Source: Acidobacteria bacterium Ga0077534
GTDB taxonomy: Bacteria > Acidobacteriota > Blastocatellia > Pyrinomonadales > Pyrinomonadaceae
Direction of reading: 5' to 3'
Assembly: GCA_001464455.1 (NCBI GenBank)
Contig: LNEI01000011.1
Coordinates: 101,148-165,147, forward strand
Length of the DNA stretch: 64,000 nt
Positions 22,570-31,598 of the stretch are shown piece by piece. The position numbers were made by a program, and so were the translations under genes. Position 1 is the first letter of the stretch, and every line of letters starts with the position of its first letter. The notes beneath the pieces were generated by a model that saw nothing but the letters and a program-made list of their open reading frames with translations, was not told where the DNA came from and did not search any database.

Positions 22570-23763
22570 ATGATTAATTACGAACCAAATGAACATGGCT
22601 ACTGGGGCGATTACGGCGGGCGGTTTGTGCCTGAGACTTTGGTTGCGCCGTTGGATGAGCTGACTGAGGGTTATTTTGCGGTTCGGGACGATGCGGGGTT
22701 TCATGCGGAGCTGAACGACCTGCATCAGAATTTTACGGGGCGCCCTTCGCCGCTATATTTCGCAAAGCGGCTGACCGAAACGCTCGGTGGGGCGAAGATC
22801 TATCTCAAACGCGAAGACCTCAATCACACCGGTGCCCATAAGATAAATAATTGTCTCGGCCAGATCCTGCTCGCCCGCGGAATGGGCAAAAAACGCATTA
22901 TTGCCGAGACTGGTGCCGGACAACACGGCGTGGCGACGGCGACGGTTTGTGCTCTTTTTGGGCTGGAATGCGTTGTCTACATGGGTACCGAGGACATGCG
23001 GCGGCAGGAGCCGAATGTTTTTCGAATGCGGCTGCTCGGCGCTGATGTTCGCGGCGTCGACTCGGGTTCTCGGACGCTCAAGGACGCAATAAACGAGGCT
23101 CTTCGCGATTGGGTTACGAACGTCGACACGACGTATTACCTTCTCGGATCAGCCCTCGGGCCGCATCCTTATCCGCTGATGGTGCGCGATTTTCAGTCTA
23201 TCATCGGCCGCGAGGCTCGCGAGCAGATCGTTGAAAAGGAAGGGCGTTTGCCGGATGTTTTGGTCGCCTGCGTCGGCGGCGGTTCGAATGCCATCGGCCT
23301 GTTTCACGCATTTTTGAATGACGACGTAAGGATGATCGGCGTTGAGGCCGGCGGCCGCGGCAAAACGCTTGGCGAACATGCCGCAAGATTTATGTCGAGT
23401 GCTTCCGTCGGGGTTTTGCAGGGAACAAAAAGTTATGTACTCCAAAACGACGATGGACAGATCGCCCTGACACACTCGGTCTCGGCGGGGCTCGACTACG
23501 CCTCGATCGGCCCGGAACATGCATTTTTACACGACGTTTCGCGAGTCGAATACGCCTCGGCGAACGACGATGACGCTCTGGCGGCGTTCAAAACCTTATC
23601 CGAAACCGAAGGCATCATTCCGGCACTCGAATCTTCACACGCGATCGCACATGTGATCAAACTGGCTCCCGAGATGAGCCGCGATTCCGTAATGATCGTC
23701 AATCTTTCCGGCCGCGGTGACAAGGATATAAATACTGTGAGGGAAATTTTTGCGAACAGCTAA
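22570..23763 (+). CDS. trpB: Tryptophan synthase beta subunit
   Basis: 397 aa PLP enzyme condensing indole and serine. [13 protein letters not shown] near residue 79 holds the PLP lysine, [13 protein letters not shown] the substrate loop, GGGSNAIG the phosphate-binding glycines, and [14 protein letters not shown] the late signature. This is the standard TrpB1 type that works with TrpA; trpA follows 30 nt later. Confidence 0.97.
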   Translation: MINYEPNEHGYWGDYGGRFVPETLVAPLDELTEGYFAVRDDAGFHAELNDLHQNFTGRPSPLYFAKRLTETLGGAKIYLKREDLNHTGAHKINNCLGQILLARGMGKKRIIAETGAGQHGVATATVCALFGLECVVYMGTEDMRRQEPNVFRMRLLGADVRGVDSGSRTLKDAINEALRDWVTNVDTTYYLLGSALGPHPYPLMVRDFQSIIGREAREQIVEKEGRLPDVLVACVGGGSNAIGLFHAFLNDDVRMIGVEAGGRGKTLGEHAARFMSSASVGVLQGTKSYVLQNDDGQIALTHSVSAGLDYASIGPEHAFLHDVSRVEYASANDDDALAAFKTLSETEGIIPALESSHAIAHVIKLAPEMSRDSVMIVNLSGRGDKDINTVREIFANS

Positions 23764-23793
23764 GCGATATCACTGTTTTCATTACCAGGTTAA

Positions 23794-24600
23794 ATGAGTA
23801 GAATCAGCAAAACTTTCAATGGGCTCCAAGCTGAAGGACGAAAGGGATTTATACCGTTCGTGACGGCCGGCGACCCTGATCTGGCGACCTCGCTTGCGAT
23901 AGTTCTAAAACTCGCCGAACTCGGAGCGGATGTGATCGAACTGGGCGTGCCTTTCAGCGACCCAATGGCCGACGGGCCGACCATTCAGCGTTCGTCGGAA
24001 AGAGCACTGAAGGGCGGTGTAACACTCGCAAAAGTTCTTGATCTGGCGGCGGAGATCAGGAAAAAGAGCGATGTGCCCTTGGTTTTGTTCAGCTACTTTA
24101 ACCCGATCTTCCGCTTCGGCGTTGACGAATTTGAAAAGTCGGCGTCTGCCGCCGGAATTGACGGGGTTCTGCTTACGGACGTGATCGAGAACGAGGCGGG
24201 AGCGATCTCGCGGCGTTTTGGGGAACACGGTATCGACCTGATCTCGCTCGTTGCCCCAACGACGACAGACGAACGGCTCGAAGCCATTTGCGAGAACGCA
24301 CGTGGTTTCATCTACGCCGTTTCGCGTGCAGGTGTTACCGGTGCACAAGAAACTACGAGTTTGACCGCGGAGCAGTTGGTGAATCGGACAAGGCAGTTTA
24401 CTGATCTGCCGATCGCCGTTGGATTTGGCATCTCAACCCCGGCTCAGATTAGCGATGTTTGGAAATATGCTGATGCCGCGGTGGTTGGCTCGGCTATTGT
24501 TTCGGTGATCGAAAAGTCGGATCAGGAAGATGTTGTCTTGCGGGTCGAGGAATTCGTCTCAGCCCTCGTGCCAAACCGGAGCGTTTCCGTTGCGAAATAG
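23794..24600 (+). CDS. trpA: Tryptophan synthase alpha subunit
   Basis: 268 aa TIM barrel that splits indole-3-glycerol phosphate. FVTAGDPDLATS near residue 22, VIELGVPFSDPMADGPTIQ with the catalytic Glu (about 49) and Asp (about 60), YAVSRAGVTGAQ and VGFGISTPAQI. Full length. Last trp biosynthetic gene before the DAHP synthase. Confidence 0.96.
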   Translation: MSRISKTFNGLQAEGRKGFIPFVTAGDPDLATSLAIVLKLAELGADVIELGVPFSDPMADGPTIQRSSERALKGGVTLAKVLDLAAEIRKKSDVPLVLFSYFNPIFRFGVDEFEKSASAAGIDGVLLTDVIENEAGAISRRFGEHGIDLISLVAPTTTDERLEAICENARGFIYAVSRAGVTGAQETTSLTAEQLVNRTRQFTDLPIAVGFGISTPAQISDVWKYADAAVVGSAIVSVIEKSDQEDVVLRVEEFVSALVPNRSVSVAK

Positions 24601-24687
24601 GTCGCTTTTCAGTTATCGGCTATCTCGAATTGTTTCCGGATAGCGTGAGGTTTACAGTTAAAGGTTCGTGCTATTTGAGGCAAATTT

Positions 24688-25716
24688 ATGTTGATCGTAA
24701 TGAAACCGGGCGCATCGGCGTCCGACATTGAAAGGGTTCTGGAAGTTATCGAAACACTCGGATTTCGCGGCCATACTCTGCCGGGCGAAAATCGTACAGC
24801 CATCGGCGTGACCGGAAATCAAGGGTCGATCGATCCAGCGCATTTTGAAAATCTAAGCGGCGTCGCCGACGCGATCCGCGTTACCAAACCCTACAAACTG
24901 ATCTCAAAAGATCTGCGGCCCGAGAAGTCAGTCATTAAGGTCGGTACCGGCACGATCGGCGGCGACGAACTGGCGATAATTGCAGGGCCGTGCGCGATCG
25001 AGTCTCGTGAGCAACTCTTCGCAACGGCCGAAGTTATTTCAAAAAGCGGTGCAAAATTCTTCCGCGGCGGGGCATACAAACCACGGACTTCGCCTTACGC
25101 ATTTCAGGGCCTCGGCGAGGACGGCGTGAAAATGCTCGCCGATGTCCGTGAGCAGTATGGCCTGAACATCGTAACCGAAGCTATGGATGAACGCGGAGTC
25201 GATGCGGTCGAAAAATACGGCGATTGCATCCAGATCGGCGCGCGGAATATGCAGAATTTTTCCTTACTCAAGTACGTGGGGAAGACGAGAAAGCCCGTCC
25301 TGCTAAAACGCGGCCTTTCCGCGACGCTCGACGAACTCCTGCTCGCCGCGGAATACATCATGGCCGAGGGAAATTATGATGTTATCCTCTGCGAACGCGG
25401 CATTCGCACATTTGCGAGCCACGCGAGGAACACTATGGACTTGTCAGTGATCCCAGCCGTCCACCGCATGACCCACCTCCCAATAATTGTCGACCCGTCA
25501 CACGGAACCGGCCACAATTACATGGTCACGCCCTTGGCTCGTGCCGGTGTCGCTGTCGGGGCCGACGGGTTGATAATCGAAGTTCACCCAAATCCCGAGG
25601 AGGCGCTGTGCGATGGAGCACAGGCATTGACGCCGGGGCAGTATTCTGAGCTTGTCCGACAGGTGACGGTAATACGGGAAGCAGTCGCAGAGGAGAAAAC
25701 AATTGCGGCCGCGTAG
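24688..25716 (+). CDS. aroF: 3-deoxy-7-phosphoheptulonate synthase, type I beta with ferredoxin-like regulatory domain
   Basis: 342 aa. It joins PEP and erythrose 4-phosphate, the first step of the shikimate pathway. Residues 1-70 are the ferredoxin-like domain of the Thermotoga-type enzyme, which binds aromatic amino acids for feedback control. The barrel shows [11 protein letters not shown] near residue 93, [29 protein letters not shown], and DPSHGTGHN. Placement after trpA links early aromatic flux to tryptophan synthesis. The symbol is generic for this family. Confidence 0.93.
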   Translation: MLIVMKPGASASDIERVLEVIETLGFRGHTLPGENRTAIGVTGNQGSIDPAHFENLSGVADAIRVTKPYKLISKDLRPEKSVIKVGTGTIGGDELAIIAGPCAIESREQLFATAEVISKSGAKFFRGGAYKPRTSPYAFQGLGEDGVKMLADVREQYGLNIVTEAMDERGVDAVEKYGDCIQIGARNMQNFSLLKYVGKTRKPVLLKRGLSATLDELLLAAEYIMAEGNYDVILCERGIRTFASHARNTMDLSVIPAVHRMTHLPIIVDPSHGTGHNYMVTPLARAGVAVGADGLIIEVHPNPEEALCDGAQALTPGQYSELVRQVTVIREAVAEEKTIAAA

Positions 25717-25718
25717 GC

Positions 25719-26117
25719 CTATTCCGGTATTCGGTAGACAATTCGCCGGAACCAGTCAGCCAGCTCATCTTCTGAAAGTACACCTTGGGCGAGGTCATAG
25801 AAAACCTCATATGTTTCGGCGGGATCTACATCGAAATCGTAGCCGTTAAGGTTGAGAAACGAGATCGATACGACCAAAGCCGTCCTCTTGTTTCCATCGA
25901 GAAAAGGATGATTCTTAGCTATGCCAAAAGCATAGCTAGCGGCCAAGCCCGCAATATCAACATCCTCGCCGTAAGCATTGAGGTTCTGTGGCCGGGCAAG
26001 GGCGGAAAGAAGCAGTCCCTCGTCGCGCAATCCTTCCGTCCCGCCATGTTCGGCGATCTGACGTTTATGATACGCGAGCGTGACGTCCGCTTCTATCCAC
26101 TCAACTTCTTCGATCAT
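25719..26117 (-). CDS. doc: Doc-like (Fic fold) toxin
   Basis: 132 aa. The Fic/Doc motif HPFLDGNKRTALV lies near residues 66-78, preceded by RDEGLLLSALARPQNL and YAFGIAKN, as in death-on-curing toxins that phosphorylate EF-Tu. It ends 2 nt from the DAHP synthase stop, convergently. The gene overlaps the AbrB-like antitoxin by 4 nt. Confidence 0.9.
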   Translation of the reverse strand: MIEEVEWIEADVTLAYHKRQIAEHGGTEGLRDEGLLLSALARPQNLNAYGEDVDIAGLAASYAFGIAKNHPFLDGNKRTALVVSISFLNLNGYDFDVDPAETYEVFYDLAQGVLSEDELADWFRRIVYRIPE

Positions 26118-26341
26118 TCCGCCAACTTCCTAAGTACATCACGATGCTTCCTCATAACACGCTCCCCCGCCTCCATCTGACGAGCGAAACGTTCATTAAA
26201 AGCACTTATCTCGATTCCCCTTGGCGTTTCAGTCACGTAAACCGTGTCGCCCTTTTCAACGCGAAGACGTGTGAGTACTTCTTTCGGAAGGATTACTCCA
26301 ATCGAGTTTCCAACCGTAGTTATTTTTAATGTCGCAGTCAT
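26114..26341 (-). CDS. AbrB/MazE-type antitoxin
   Basis: 75 aa. Swapped-hairpin AbrB domain: TLKITTVGNSIGVILPKEVLTRLRVEKGDTVYVTETPRGIEIS in residues 4-50, then a basic helical tail that should bind the toxin. It is the first gene of a two-gene pair with doc, where Phd is the classical partner, so the pairing is a mix of families. Its promoter region contains a 6-4-6 palindrome. Confidence 0.88.
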   Translation of the reverse strand: MTATLKITTVGNSIGVILPKEVLTRLRVEKGDTVYVTETPRGIEISAFNERFARQMEAGERVMRKHRDVLRKLAE

Positions 26342-26360
26342 ATCGAATTACCTCAATCTC

Positions 26361-26389
26361 ACTATATAACATACGTTATAACCTTACAA
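26361..26389 (-). promoter_or_regulatory. Promoter with palindromic operator for the AbrB-Doc pair
   Basis: On the minus strand TTGTAA and TATAGT are spaced by 17 bp. The inverted repeat TATAACATACGTTATA (26365-26380) covers the end of the -10 box and the spacer. Its position fits an autorepression site bound by the antitoxin. Confidence 0.65.
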
Positions 26390-26395
26390 GAAAAA

Positions 26396-26425
26396 TCCGC
26401 GCCAGTTTCCCGAAACTGACGCGGA
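26396..26425. terminator. Bidirectional terminator hairpin
   Basis: TCCGCGCCAGTTTC / GAAACTGACGCGGA, almost perfect, flanked by AAAAA on the left and CTTTTTTT on the right. It separates the toxin-antitoxin pair from the membrane protein gene. Confidence 0.85.
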
Positions 26426-26458
26426 CTTTTTTTATACTCCCTTCCCGGTGCTTTTTGC

Positions 26459-26851
26459 CTATTTGACCGGGCGGAGTTTCATCAAACTATAAAACTGGAT
26501 ATAGCAGCTAAGCGTGGCGGCGATGATCAGGCCGGCCATCGGGAGAAAACCGATACTTGTTGGCAGGATCGTGCCAACACTCCAGCTCATCGCGGTGCCA
26601 AGAATAATTCCGAGGCCAGCGATGGCCGTGCGGCCGGCTATCCAGTTTGAAAATGTTGGTTTTGCGTACCGTGACGGCAGAAAATAAGGCAGTGCGAGCA
26701 CCATAAGCATCGTCGTTCCCATCAGCGCTCCGTCAACGGAAAAGAGCCTGACGGCCCGCCCGTATTCCAGTGCGAGAAAGAACAAAACAAAGGTCGTGTC
26801 GATACTGATGACGCCGCCAAATTCGGATTCTAGTCTATTCGTGTTGTGCAT
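26459..26851 (-). CDS. Small integral membrane protein, function unknown
   Basis: 130 aa with about four hydrophobic segments: roughly residues 16-30, 41-58, 72-92 and 98-120 (e.g. GTTMLMVLALPYFLP and FLPMAGLIIAATLSCYIQFY). It ends just before the bidirectional terminator and starts 51 nt after the XRE regulator stop, so the two are probably one transcript. No family recognised. Confidence 0.65.
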   Translation of the reverse strand: MHNTNRLESEFGGVISIDTTFVLFFLALEYGRAVRLFSVDGALMGTTMLMVLALPYFLPSRYAKPTFSNWIAGRTAIAGLGIILGTAMSWSVGTILPTSIGFLPMAGLIIAATLSCYIQFYSLMKLRPVK

Positions 26852-26902
26852 TTTGTCTCTCGTGATTAATACTCCGATCTGCCCTATTCCTCCGCAAAAT
26901 GG

Positions 26903-27298
26903 CTATTTCTTCTTAGTACCGCTGAACTGCTGATACGCTACGCGGAAAAGCTCGGACAAAGCGTTTGCGGTCTCCGGCGTCAGGTTCTTGTCCGCTCGAA
27001 GGTGAGCCTCGATGATGTCGGTCGTCGGTTCGTGCGGATAATAGATAACCGGTTCGATGTTGTCACTCGTGTGCTTGGTCATCAGTCGATCGACCGGCAT
27101 ATCGAGCCACTGCGTGAGCCGGGCTATGTTATCAGCGTCCGGGCGACCGGTGCCGTTTTCAATACGCGACAGTGTCGATGCCGAAACATCGGTCACATCA
27201 GCGACGTCGCGCAAGCTAAGTTTCAGTTCCTCGCGGCGGCGTTTGATCGCTTTGCCAAGTTCGAGGGTGTTAATCAGACTTTCATTCTTGAATCCCAT
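26903..27298 (-). CDS. XRE-family transcriptional regulator
   Basis: 131 aa from the ATG at 27298 (GGAGG lies 13 nt upstream; a frame extension to 27376 runs through the promoter and is rejected). Helix-turn-helix at about residues 14-70: LGKAIKRRREELKLSLRDVADVTDVSASTLSRIENGTGRPD. A second helical domain follows (DIIEAHLRADKNLTPETANALSELFRVAYQQF), giving an overall size and layout like DdrO-type repressors. It is divergent from a Rad52-like gene, with repeated sites in between, and is likely the repressor of both. Confidence 0.85.
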   Translation of the reverse strand: MGFKNESLINTLELGKAIKRRREELKLSLRDVADVTDVSASTLSRIENGTGRPDADNIARLTQWLDMPVDRLMTKHTSDNIEPVIYYPHEPTTDIIEAHLRADKNLTPETANALSELFRVAYQQFSGTKKK

Positions 27299-27366
27299 AA
27301 TATTTTCGTTTCCTCCATGAGTGTGTGTAGCGGGTGCCATACCTGCATTTGCTATTGCACGGATAA

Positions 27367-27483
27367 AACATAACACATCATTTTTTTAAATGCAACACCC
27401 TATTTCATACTTGCAACGATTTTATTTTTCGGGTACACTGTTTCACAGATGCAACCCATAAAAATATGTATGCATCTTTGAAA
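27367..27483. promoter_or_regulatory. Divergent promoters with four repeated operator-like sites
   Basis: Plus strand: TTGCAA (27411-27416), 17 bp, TACACT (27434-27439). Minus strand: TTGCAT (27395-27390), 17 bp, TATGTT (27372-27367). Sites of the form TTTNANANNTGCAAC occur at 27382-27396, 27403-27417 and 27441-27455, and an inverted copy at 27469-27483 (TTTCAAAGATGCATA on the minus strand). They overlap the -35 boxes of both promoters and the plus-strand start point, as expected for repression. Confidence 0.65.
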
Positions 27484-27618
27484 AGGTTACTGAGTCGGCA
27501 CTAAAGCCTGTAAAAAGCTGGCGAACAGAAGATCGGTAAGGCTGTTATGAGAGGAAAAAGGCACTCCTGACAAGAGCATTTCAGCCAAACCGATTTTGAA
27601 AGACATAGGAGAATAAAA

Positions 27619-28344
27619 ATGAAACGGAACGCAGAAGAGAAAAACGCACCCGCAACTGCAACACTTTTTGAGCTAAATGAAACGGCAAGCAACGTACTGG
27701 ATTTTTCGACTACGTTAAAGGAGCTTCGCAAAACGGTCGATCCAACCCTGATCCGCCACCGCGAAGGACGACGCGATCGTAACGGCCAGTCGCAGACCGT
27801 CGAGTACGTCGAATGGCATACTGTCGCCGACATTCTAGACGAACATGCCCCGAACTGGGGCCACTCGATCAAAGACATTCGCCCGATCGGCGACATCATC
27901 ACGGTAACGGTTGCGATCACCATCGATGGCGTAACGCGAGAAGGTGTTGGCACCGGAAGAGCTTCGAGCGAGACAGGCATCAAAAAAGCTGAGCACGACG
28001 CTCTGAAACGAGCCGCTGTTAAATTTGGCATTGCCCGCGAGTTGTACAAACGTGAATTCGAATCCATCGATAACGACTCCACGCCGGTAGAAATTCAAAA
28101 GCCAGCGATGCAGCCGCGGCAGTTCGAGGACTCGATCGCGAAAACTCTAGGCGATATGGTCACAGCAAAGCAGCTGGGAATGATCCGCTCAATCGCCCGC
28201 GAAGCCGATATCGACGCGGCAAAGGAATGCGGAAACATGATGAAATGCAGCGTTACGGAACTCTCAAAACGAGCGGCATCCGAATTTATCGAGCACCTTC
28301 AGTCGATACAGCGAAGCGTTGTTCCGATGCGTCGGGCAAGCTAG
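27619..28344 (+). CDS. Rad52/DdrA-family single-strand annealing protein
   Basis: 241 aa. The Rad52-fold core is at about residues 35-150: YVEWHTVADILDEHAPNWGHSIKDI, VTVAITIDGVTREGVGTGRA, and the signature SETGIKKAEHDALKRAAVKFGIARELYK. A C-terminal helical module (TAKQLGMIRSIAREADIDAAKECGNMMKC...ELSKRAASEFIEHLQ) resembles those of phage annealing recombinases. AGGAG lies 7 nt before the ATG. It could anneal or protect ssDNA ends, like DdrA in Deinococcus or Sak-type phage proteins. No other phage gene is near. Confidence 0.85.
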   Translation: MKRNAEEKNAPATATLFELNETASNVLDFSTTLKELRKTVDPTLIRHREGRRDRNGQSQTVEYVEWHTVADILDEHAPNWGHSIKDIRPIGDIITVTVAITIDGVTREGVGTGRASSETGIKKAEHDALKRAAVKFGIARELYKREFESIDNDSTPVEIQKPAMQPRQFEDSIAKTLGDMVTAKQLGMIRSIAREADIDAAKECGNMMKCSVTELSKRAASEFIEHLQSIQRSVVPMRRAS

Positions 28345-28463
28345 GTCTAAATAAAGATAGGAAGTAATCCCGACTTTGGGCCGCCGCCCGACCATCCACG
28401 CTTTCTCCATGAAGCGCAAATATACGGGAAGGCGGCCCAATTTCTCCCACAATAGCCAGTAGG

Positions 28464-28513
28464 AACACAAAAAAACACGAAAAAGAAAAATCTTTTCCGT
28501 GTTTTTTTGTGAT
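28464..28513. terminator. A/T-rich hairpin between convergent genes
   Basis: AACACAAAAAAACACGAAAA pairs with TTTTCCGTGTTTTTTTGTG. It lies between the convergent rad52-like and M16 genes and may end transcription from both sides. Its CACAAAAAAACACG type is also a repeat-like palindrome. The surrounding 185-bp gap holds nothing else recognisable. Confidence 0.6.
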
Positions 28514-28529
28514 TTTAGGTAGTTCCCTC

Positions 28530-30233
28530 TTACCCTCTACTACCGGTAAACGGCAGTGGTTCCGGTACGATCGGAGCCGATAGCGTTCCCGAAACCAAAT
28601 CGCCGTCAATTTTTCCGGTTATCGAAAACTCGATCGGCTGGCCCTGCATTTCGGCGCTTGCGACGGCTGACAGTTTATTGCCTGAGATCTTGCCGTCCGT
28701 GATCTTTCCGTTGCCGAGCATCGTTTCAAGCACGCCGGTAAGTTTTTCGCCGTCTTGCTCGAGTCTGAGGGTCACTGGCAGCTGCTGGCCCTGAAAATCG
28801 ACCGTCAGCTTCCATTTACCAGCAACATTCGCCGTTTCTTCCGATCCATTGATCATGTATTTCGCGACATCCTGCGGATTTCCATCTGTATCAAATATCT
28901 CGACCGATTCACAGTAAGTACTTGCCTGCGGCAGCACTTCCTCAGCATCACCGACGATGACGATTGCCATCTCCTCAGGCCGTATGTGTTCGCTAGCGAC
29001 GCGGAGAACCTCGTCCGACGATACGGCCGCTACTTTTTCACGATAGGTCTGCAGGTAATCATCGGGCAGCCCGTAGAGCTGCTGGTTGACGATCAAATTT
29101 GTCAGGCCTTCCTGCGTTTCTGCCCTGATCGGAAAAACACCGGTCAAGAAATTTTTGGCGTCCTGCAGTTCGGTCTCACCAACTTTTTCGGTCCGGATCC
29201 GCTCGAGTTCGTAGAAGAACTCCTTAAGAGATTCTCCGGTCACCGAAGTTCTGACCTCCGCGGTCGCTTCAAATTCGCCGGCAAGCCGCTTCATGTCGAG
29301 CCGTGAGTAAGCTCCGTATGTATAGCCTTTTTCCTCCCGCAGATTCATAAATATCCGCGAAGAAGCCCCTGCACCTAGCACCTGGTTCATCACCAGGATC
29401 GGAAAATAATCCGGATGAGTCCGCTTGACCGCGAGATTGGATAGAACAATATTTGCCTGTGCCGAGCCGGGCCGATCAACGATCGTCAGGCTTCGAGCGG
29501 AACGAGTAGGCGGCGCGTGGAATGAGCTTTCCTTACGTTCTTTAACTTGCCATCCACCAAAAAGGTCATTGAGTTCGCTTATCACTTCATCGGTTTTAAC
29601 GTCGCCGACAACGATAAACATCGCTCCGTTAGGTACGAACACCGCGCTATGAAAGCGAGCGAGCGTTTCACGATCGATCTTCTCGATGTCCGCAGCACTC
29701 GGCGAAATGATCGCATAGGGATGTTCTCCGTAGATCAACCGCGCCGCCTGCTCGTTTGCCAGGAAGCCAGGCTGCGAGCGCTGGAACTTCAGACTCTCAA
29801 TGGTATTGCGGCGATATAGGTCAAGTTCATCTTCCGGGAATGTCGGACGCAGAACCACCTCGGCGAGAAGCCCTAGCACCTCTGAGCTGTAAAGCGACAG
29901 AGTCGAAGCGGCGACGATCGTAAAATCGTCCGAAACGCTAGCGGATATACTCGCCCCGAGTCTTTCGATCTTCTCTGCGAGCTGCAAGCTCGTGTAATTT
30001 TCGGTCCCCTCGGTAAGCAACGAGCCCATCGCGGACGACAAGCCCGTCCACTCATCCGGATCGTTTATATCTCCCGTCTGGAATGCCAGCCGATAGCTGA
30101 CGAGCGGCAGACGCTCGTTCTCGACCACAACAACCCTAAGTCCATTCTCCAAAGTCGTTTCAAACGGCCTTTGAATATCAAACGAAACCGGTGCGAGCGG
30201 TGCGGGAGGGCTTTTCTTTAATTCTGGTGTCAT
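28530..30233 (-). CDS. M16-family peptidase-like protein lacking the zinc motif
   Basis: 567 aa. Two M16 domains (residues about 15-220 and 225-430), then an extra C-terminal domain of about 110 residues (KWKLTVDFQGQQLPVTLRLEQDGEKLTGVLET...) that looks like a strand-rich solute-binding fold. Where HxxEH should be, the sequence is GLSSAMGSLLTEGTENYTS, so no zinc site. The late motif FGGWQVKERKE...VDRPGSAQANIVLSN is as in M16B subunits. It likely forms a heterodimer with the active partner encoded 87 nt upstream. No signal peptide visible. Confidence 0.88.
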   Translation of the reverse strand: MTPELKKSPPAPLAPVSFDIQRPFETTLENGLRVVVVENERLPLVSYRLAFQTGDINDPDEWTGLSSAMGSLLTEGTENYTSLQLAEKIERLGASISASVSDDFTIVAASTLSLYSSEVLGLLAEVVLRPTFPEDELDLYRRNTIESLKFQRSQPGFLANEQAARLIYGEHPYAIISPSAADIEKIDRETLARFHSAVFVPNGAMFIVVGDVKTDEVISELNDLFGGWQVKERKESSFHAPPTRSARSLTIVDRPGSAQANIVLSNLAVKRTHPDYFPILVMNQVLGAGASSRIFMNLREEKGYTYGAYSRLDMKRLAGEFEATAEVRTSVTGESLKEFFYELERIRTEKVGETELQDAKNFLTGVFPIRAETQEGLTNLIVNQQLYGLPDDYLQTYREKVAAVSSDEVLRVASEHIRPEEMAIVIVGDAEEVLPQASTYCESVEIFDTDGNPQDVAKYMINGSEETANVAGKWKLTVDFQGQQLPVTLRLEQDGEKLTGVLETMLGNGKITDGKISGNKLSAVASAEMQGQPIEFSITGKIDGDLVSGTLSAPIVPEPLPFTGSRG

Positions 30234-30243
30234 AACTTCAATT

Positions 30244-30318
30244 GGGGAGTTGGGAGAGATTGGGAGCGGTAGAAAGTAGGCATTCTCCCTAATTCCCTTA
30301 CTCCTCCACTCCCAACTT
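30244..30318. repeat. Inverted repeat between the two M16 genes
   Basis: GGGGAGTTGGGAGAGATTGG on the left and CTCCTCCACTCCCAAC on the right give an imperfect hairpin that fills the 87-nt gap. Purine/pyrimidine-biased and unlike the other repeat families. Confidence 0.6.
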
Positions 30319-30320
30319 TC

Positions 30321-31598
30321 TTACCCTTTGCCTGCGGGAACTACGTCGAGCAGTGCCCGATTCTCTGTGTTCAGAAAAACCCCTACGGCGTGTCTGATCT
30401 GCTCGGCTGTGACTGAAAGGTACGATTCAAGTTCGGTATTTATCAGCTCCGGATCGCCGTCGTAGAGGGCGAACTCGGCGATGTGCTGGGCACGCGACAT
30501 CGAAGATTGACGCATTCGGACGGAATCGTTGATGAGTTGATTCTCGATCTTCTCCATCTCTTCGGCCGTCGGGCCGTGGGCGGCGAGGTCGTGAATCTCT
30601 TTCATGATCGCCTCGCGGATCTTGCTCAGATCTTTTTCAGGTTTCGGGATCGCCCCGACAAAAATGCTCGACGGGCCTCGGCGTTCATCAGTGAACCCAA
30701 AAAGCTGGATAACAGATTCGTCGCCCTTCACCAACTTTTGATAAAGCCGAGAACTGTCGCCGTCATAGAGGATCTTCCCTGCCAGATAAAGCGCGTTAAA
30801 CTCTGGCGAACGACGCGGCGGGATCTTCCAGCCGATCAAAAATGCGGGAAACGGAGCGAGCTGATCTTCCCATTCCTTATAATTTGCCGCGACCTCGGTC
30901 GGTTCGCTTACGTCGAGTTCGGGCGGCAGCGGCTGAGAGGCGATATCACCGAAATATGTCTCGACCAGTTCCTTTGCCGTCTCGGTTTCAAAGGCTCCTG
31001 AAAGGACAAGTACTGCGTTGTTTGGAGCGTAAAAGATGCGGAAGAATTCCTGCACATCCTCGACCGTTGCTGCGTCGAGATGATCCATCGAACCGATCGT
31101 CGAGTGCGAATTGGCAAAATTTTTGTAGATCATCTCGTTGATCAGGTCAAAAATTTGGCCGTACGGCTGATTGTCATATCGCAGCCGCTTTTCTTCTTTT
31201 ACGGCTTCGCGCTGATTGTCGAGATTCTCCTGCGTGACGGCGAGCGAACGCATGCGATCGGACTCGAGCCAGAGCCCCAGCGGCAGTTGGTCTGCCGGCA
31301 AGGTCTCGTAATAGTTCGTCCGCTCGCTCGAAGTGGTACCGTTCATTGTTCCGCCGGCTTTCATGATGTATTGAAAATGCCCGGCTTTCGGTACGTTTTC
31401 CGAGCCTTGGAACATCATGTGCTCGAACAGGTGAGCAAAACCCGTGCGGTCTTCGCGTTCGTTTCGCGAGCCGACGTTGTAATAGACAGCGATCGAAACA
31501 ACCGGGATCGAGATATCCGGATTCAAAACGACACGAAGGCCGTTTGCAAGGCTGTATTGTTCGATTTCAAGCGGCGGTAATCTAAAAGAATCAGACAT
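30321..31598 (-). CDS. M16-family zinc peptidase, active subunit
   Basis: 425 aa. The inverted zinc motif HLFEH is at about residues 49-53 (GFAHLFEHMMFQGS), with the third-ligand Glu downstream in the EAVKEEKRLR region around residues 120-130. NVGSRNERED precedes the motif and the C-terminal half-domain follows. It would cut peptides inside a two-protein chamber with the inactive partner encoded downstream, comparable to MPP or the bacterial PqqL/YmxG types. No signal peptide, so its location is unclear. Confidence 0.92.
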   Translation of the reverse strand: MSDSFRLPPLEIEQYSLANGLRVVLNPDISIPVVSIAVYYNVGSRNEREDRTGFAHLFEHMMFQGSENVPKAGHFQYIMKAGGTMNGTTSSERTNYYETLPADQLPLGLWLESDRMRSLAVTQENLDNQREAVKEEKRLRYDNQPYGQIFDLINEMIYKNFANSHSTIGSMDHLDAATVEDVQEFFRIFYAPNNAVLVLSGAFETETAKELVETYFGDIASQPLPPELDVSEPTEVAANYKEWEDQLAPFPAFLIGWKIPPRRSPEFNALYLAGKILYDGDSSRLYQKLVKGDESVIQLFGFTDERRGPSSIFVGAIPKPEKDLSKIREAIMKEIHDLAAHGPTAEEMEKIENQLINDSVRMRQSSMSRAQHIAEFALYDGDPELINTELESYLSVTAEQIRHAVGVFLNTENRALLDVVPAGKG

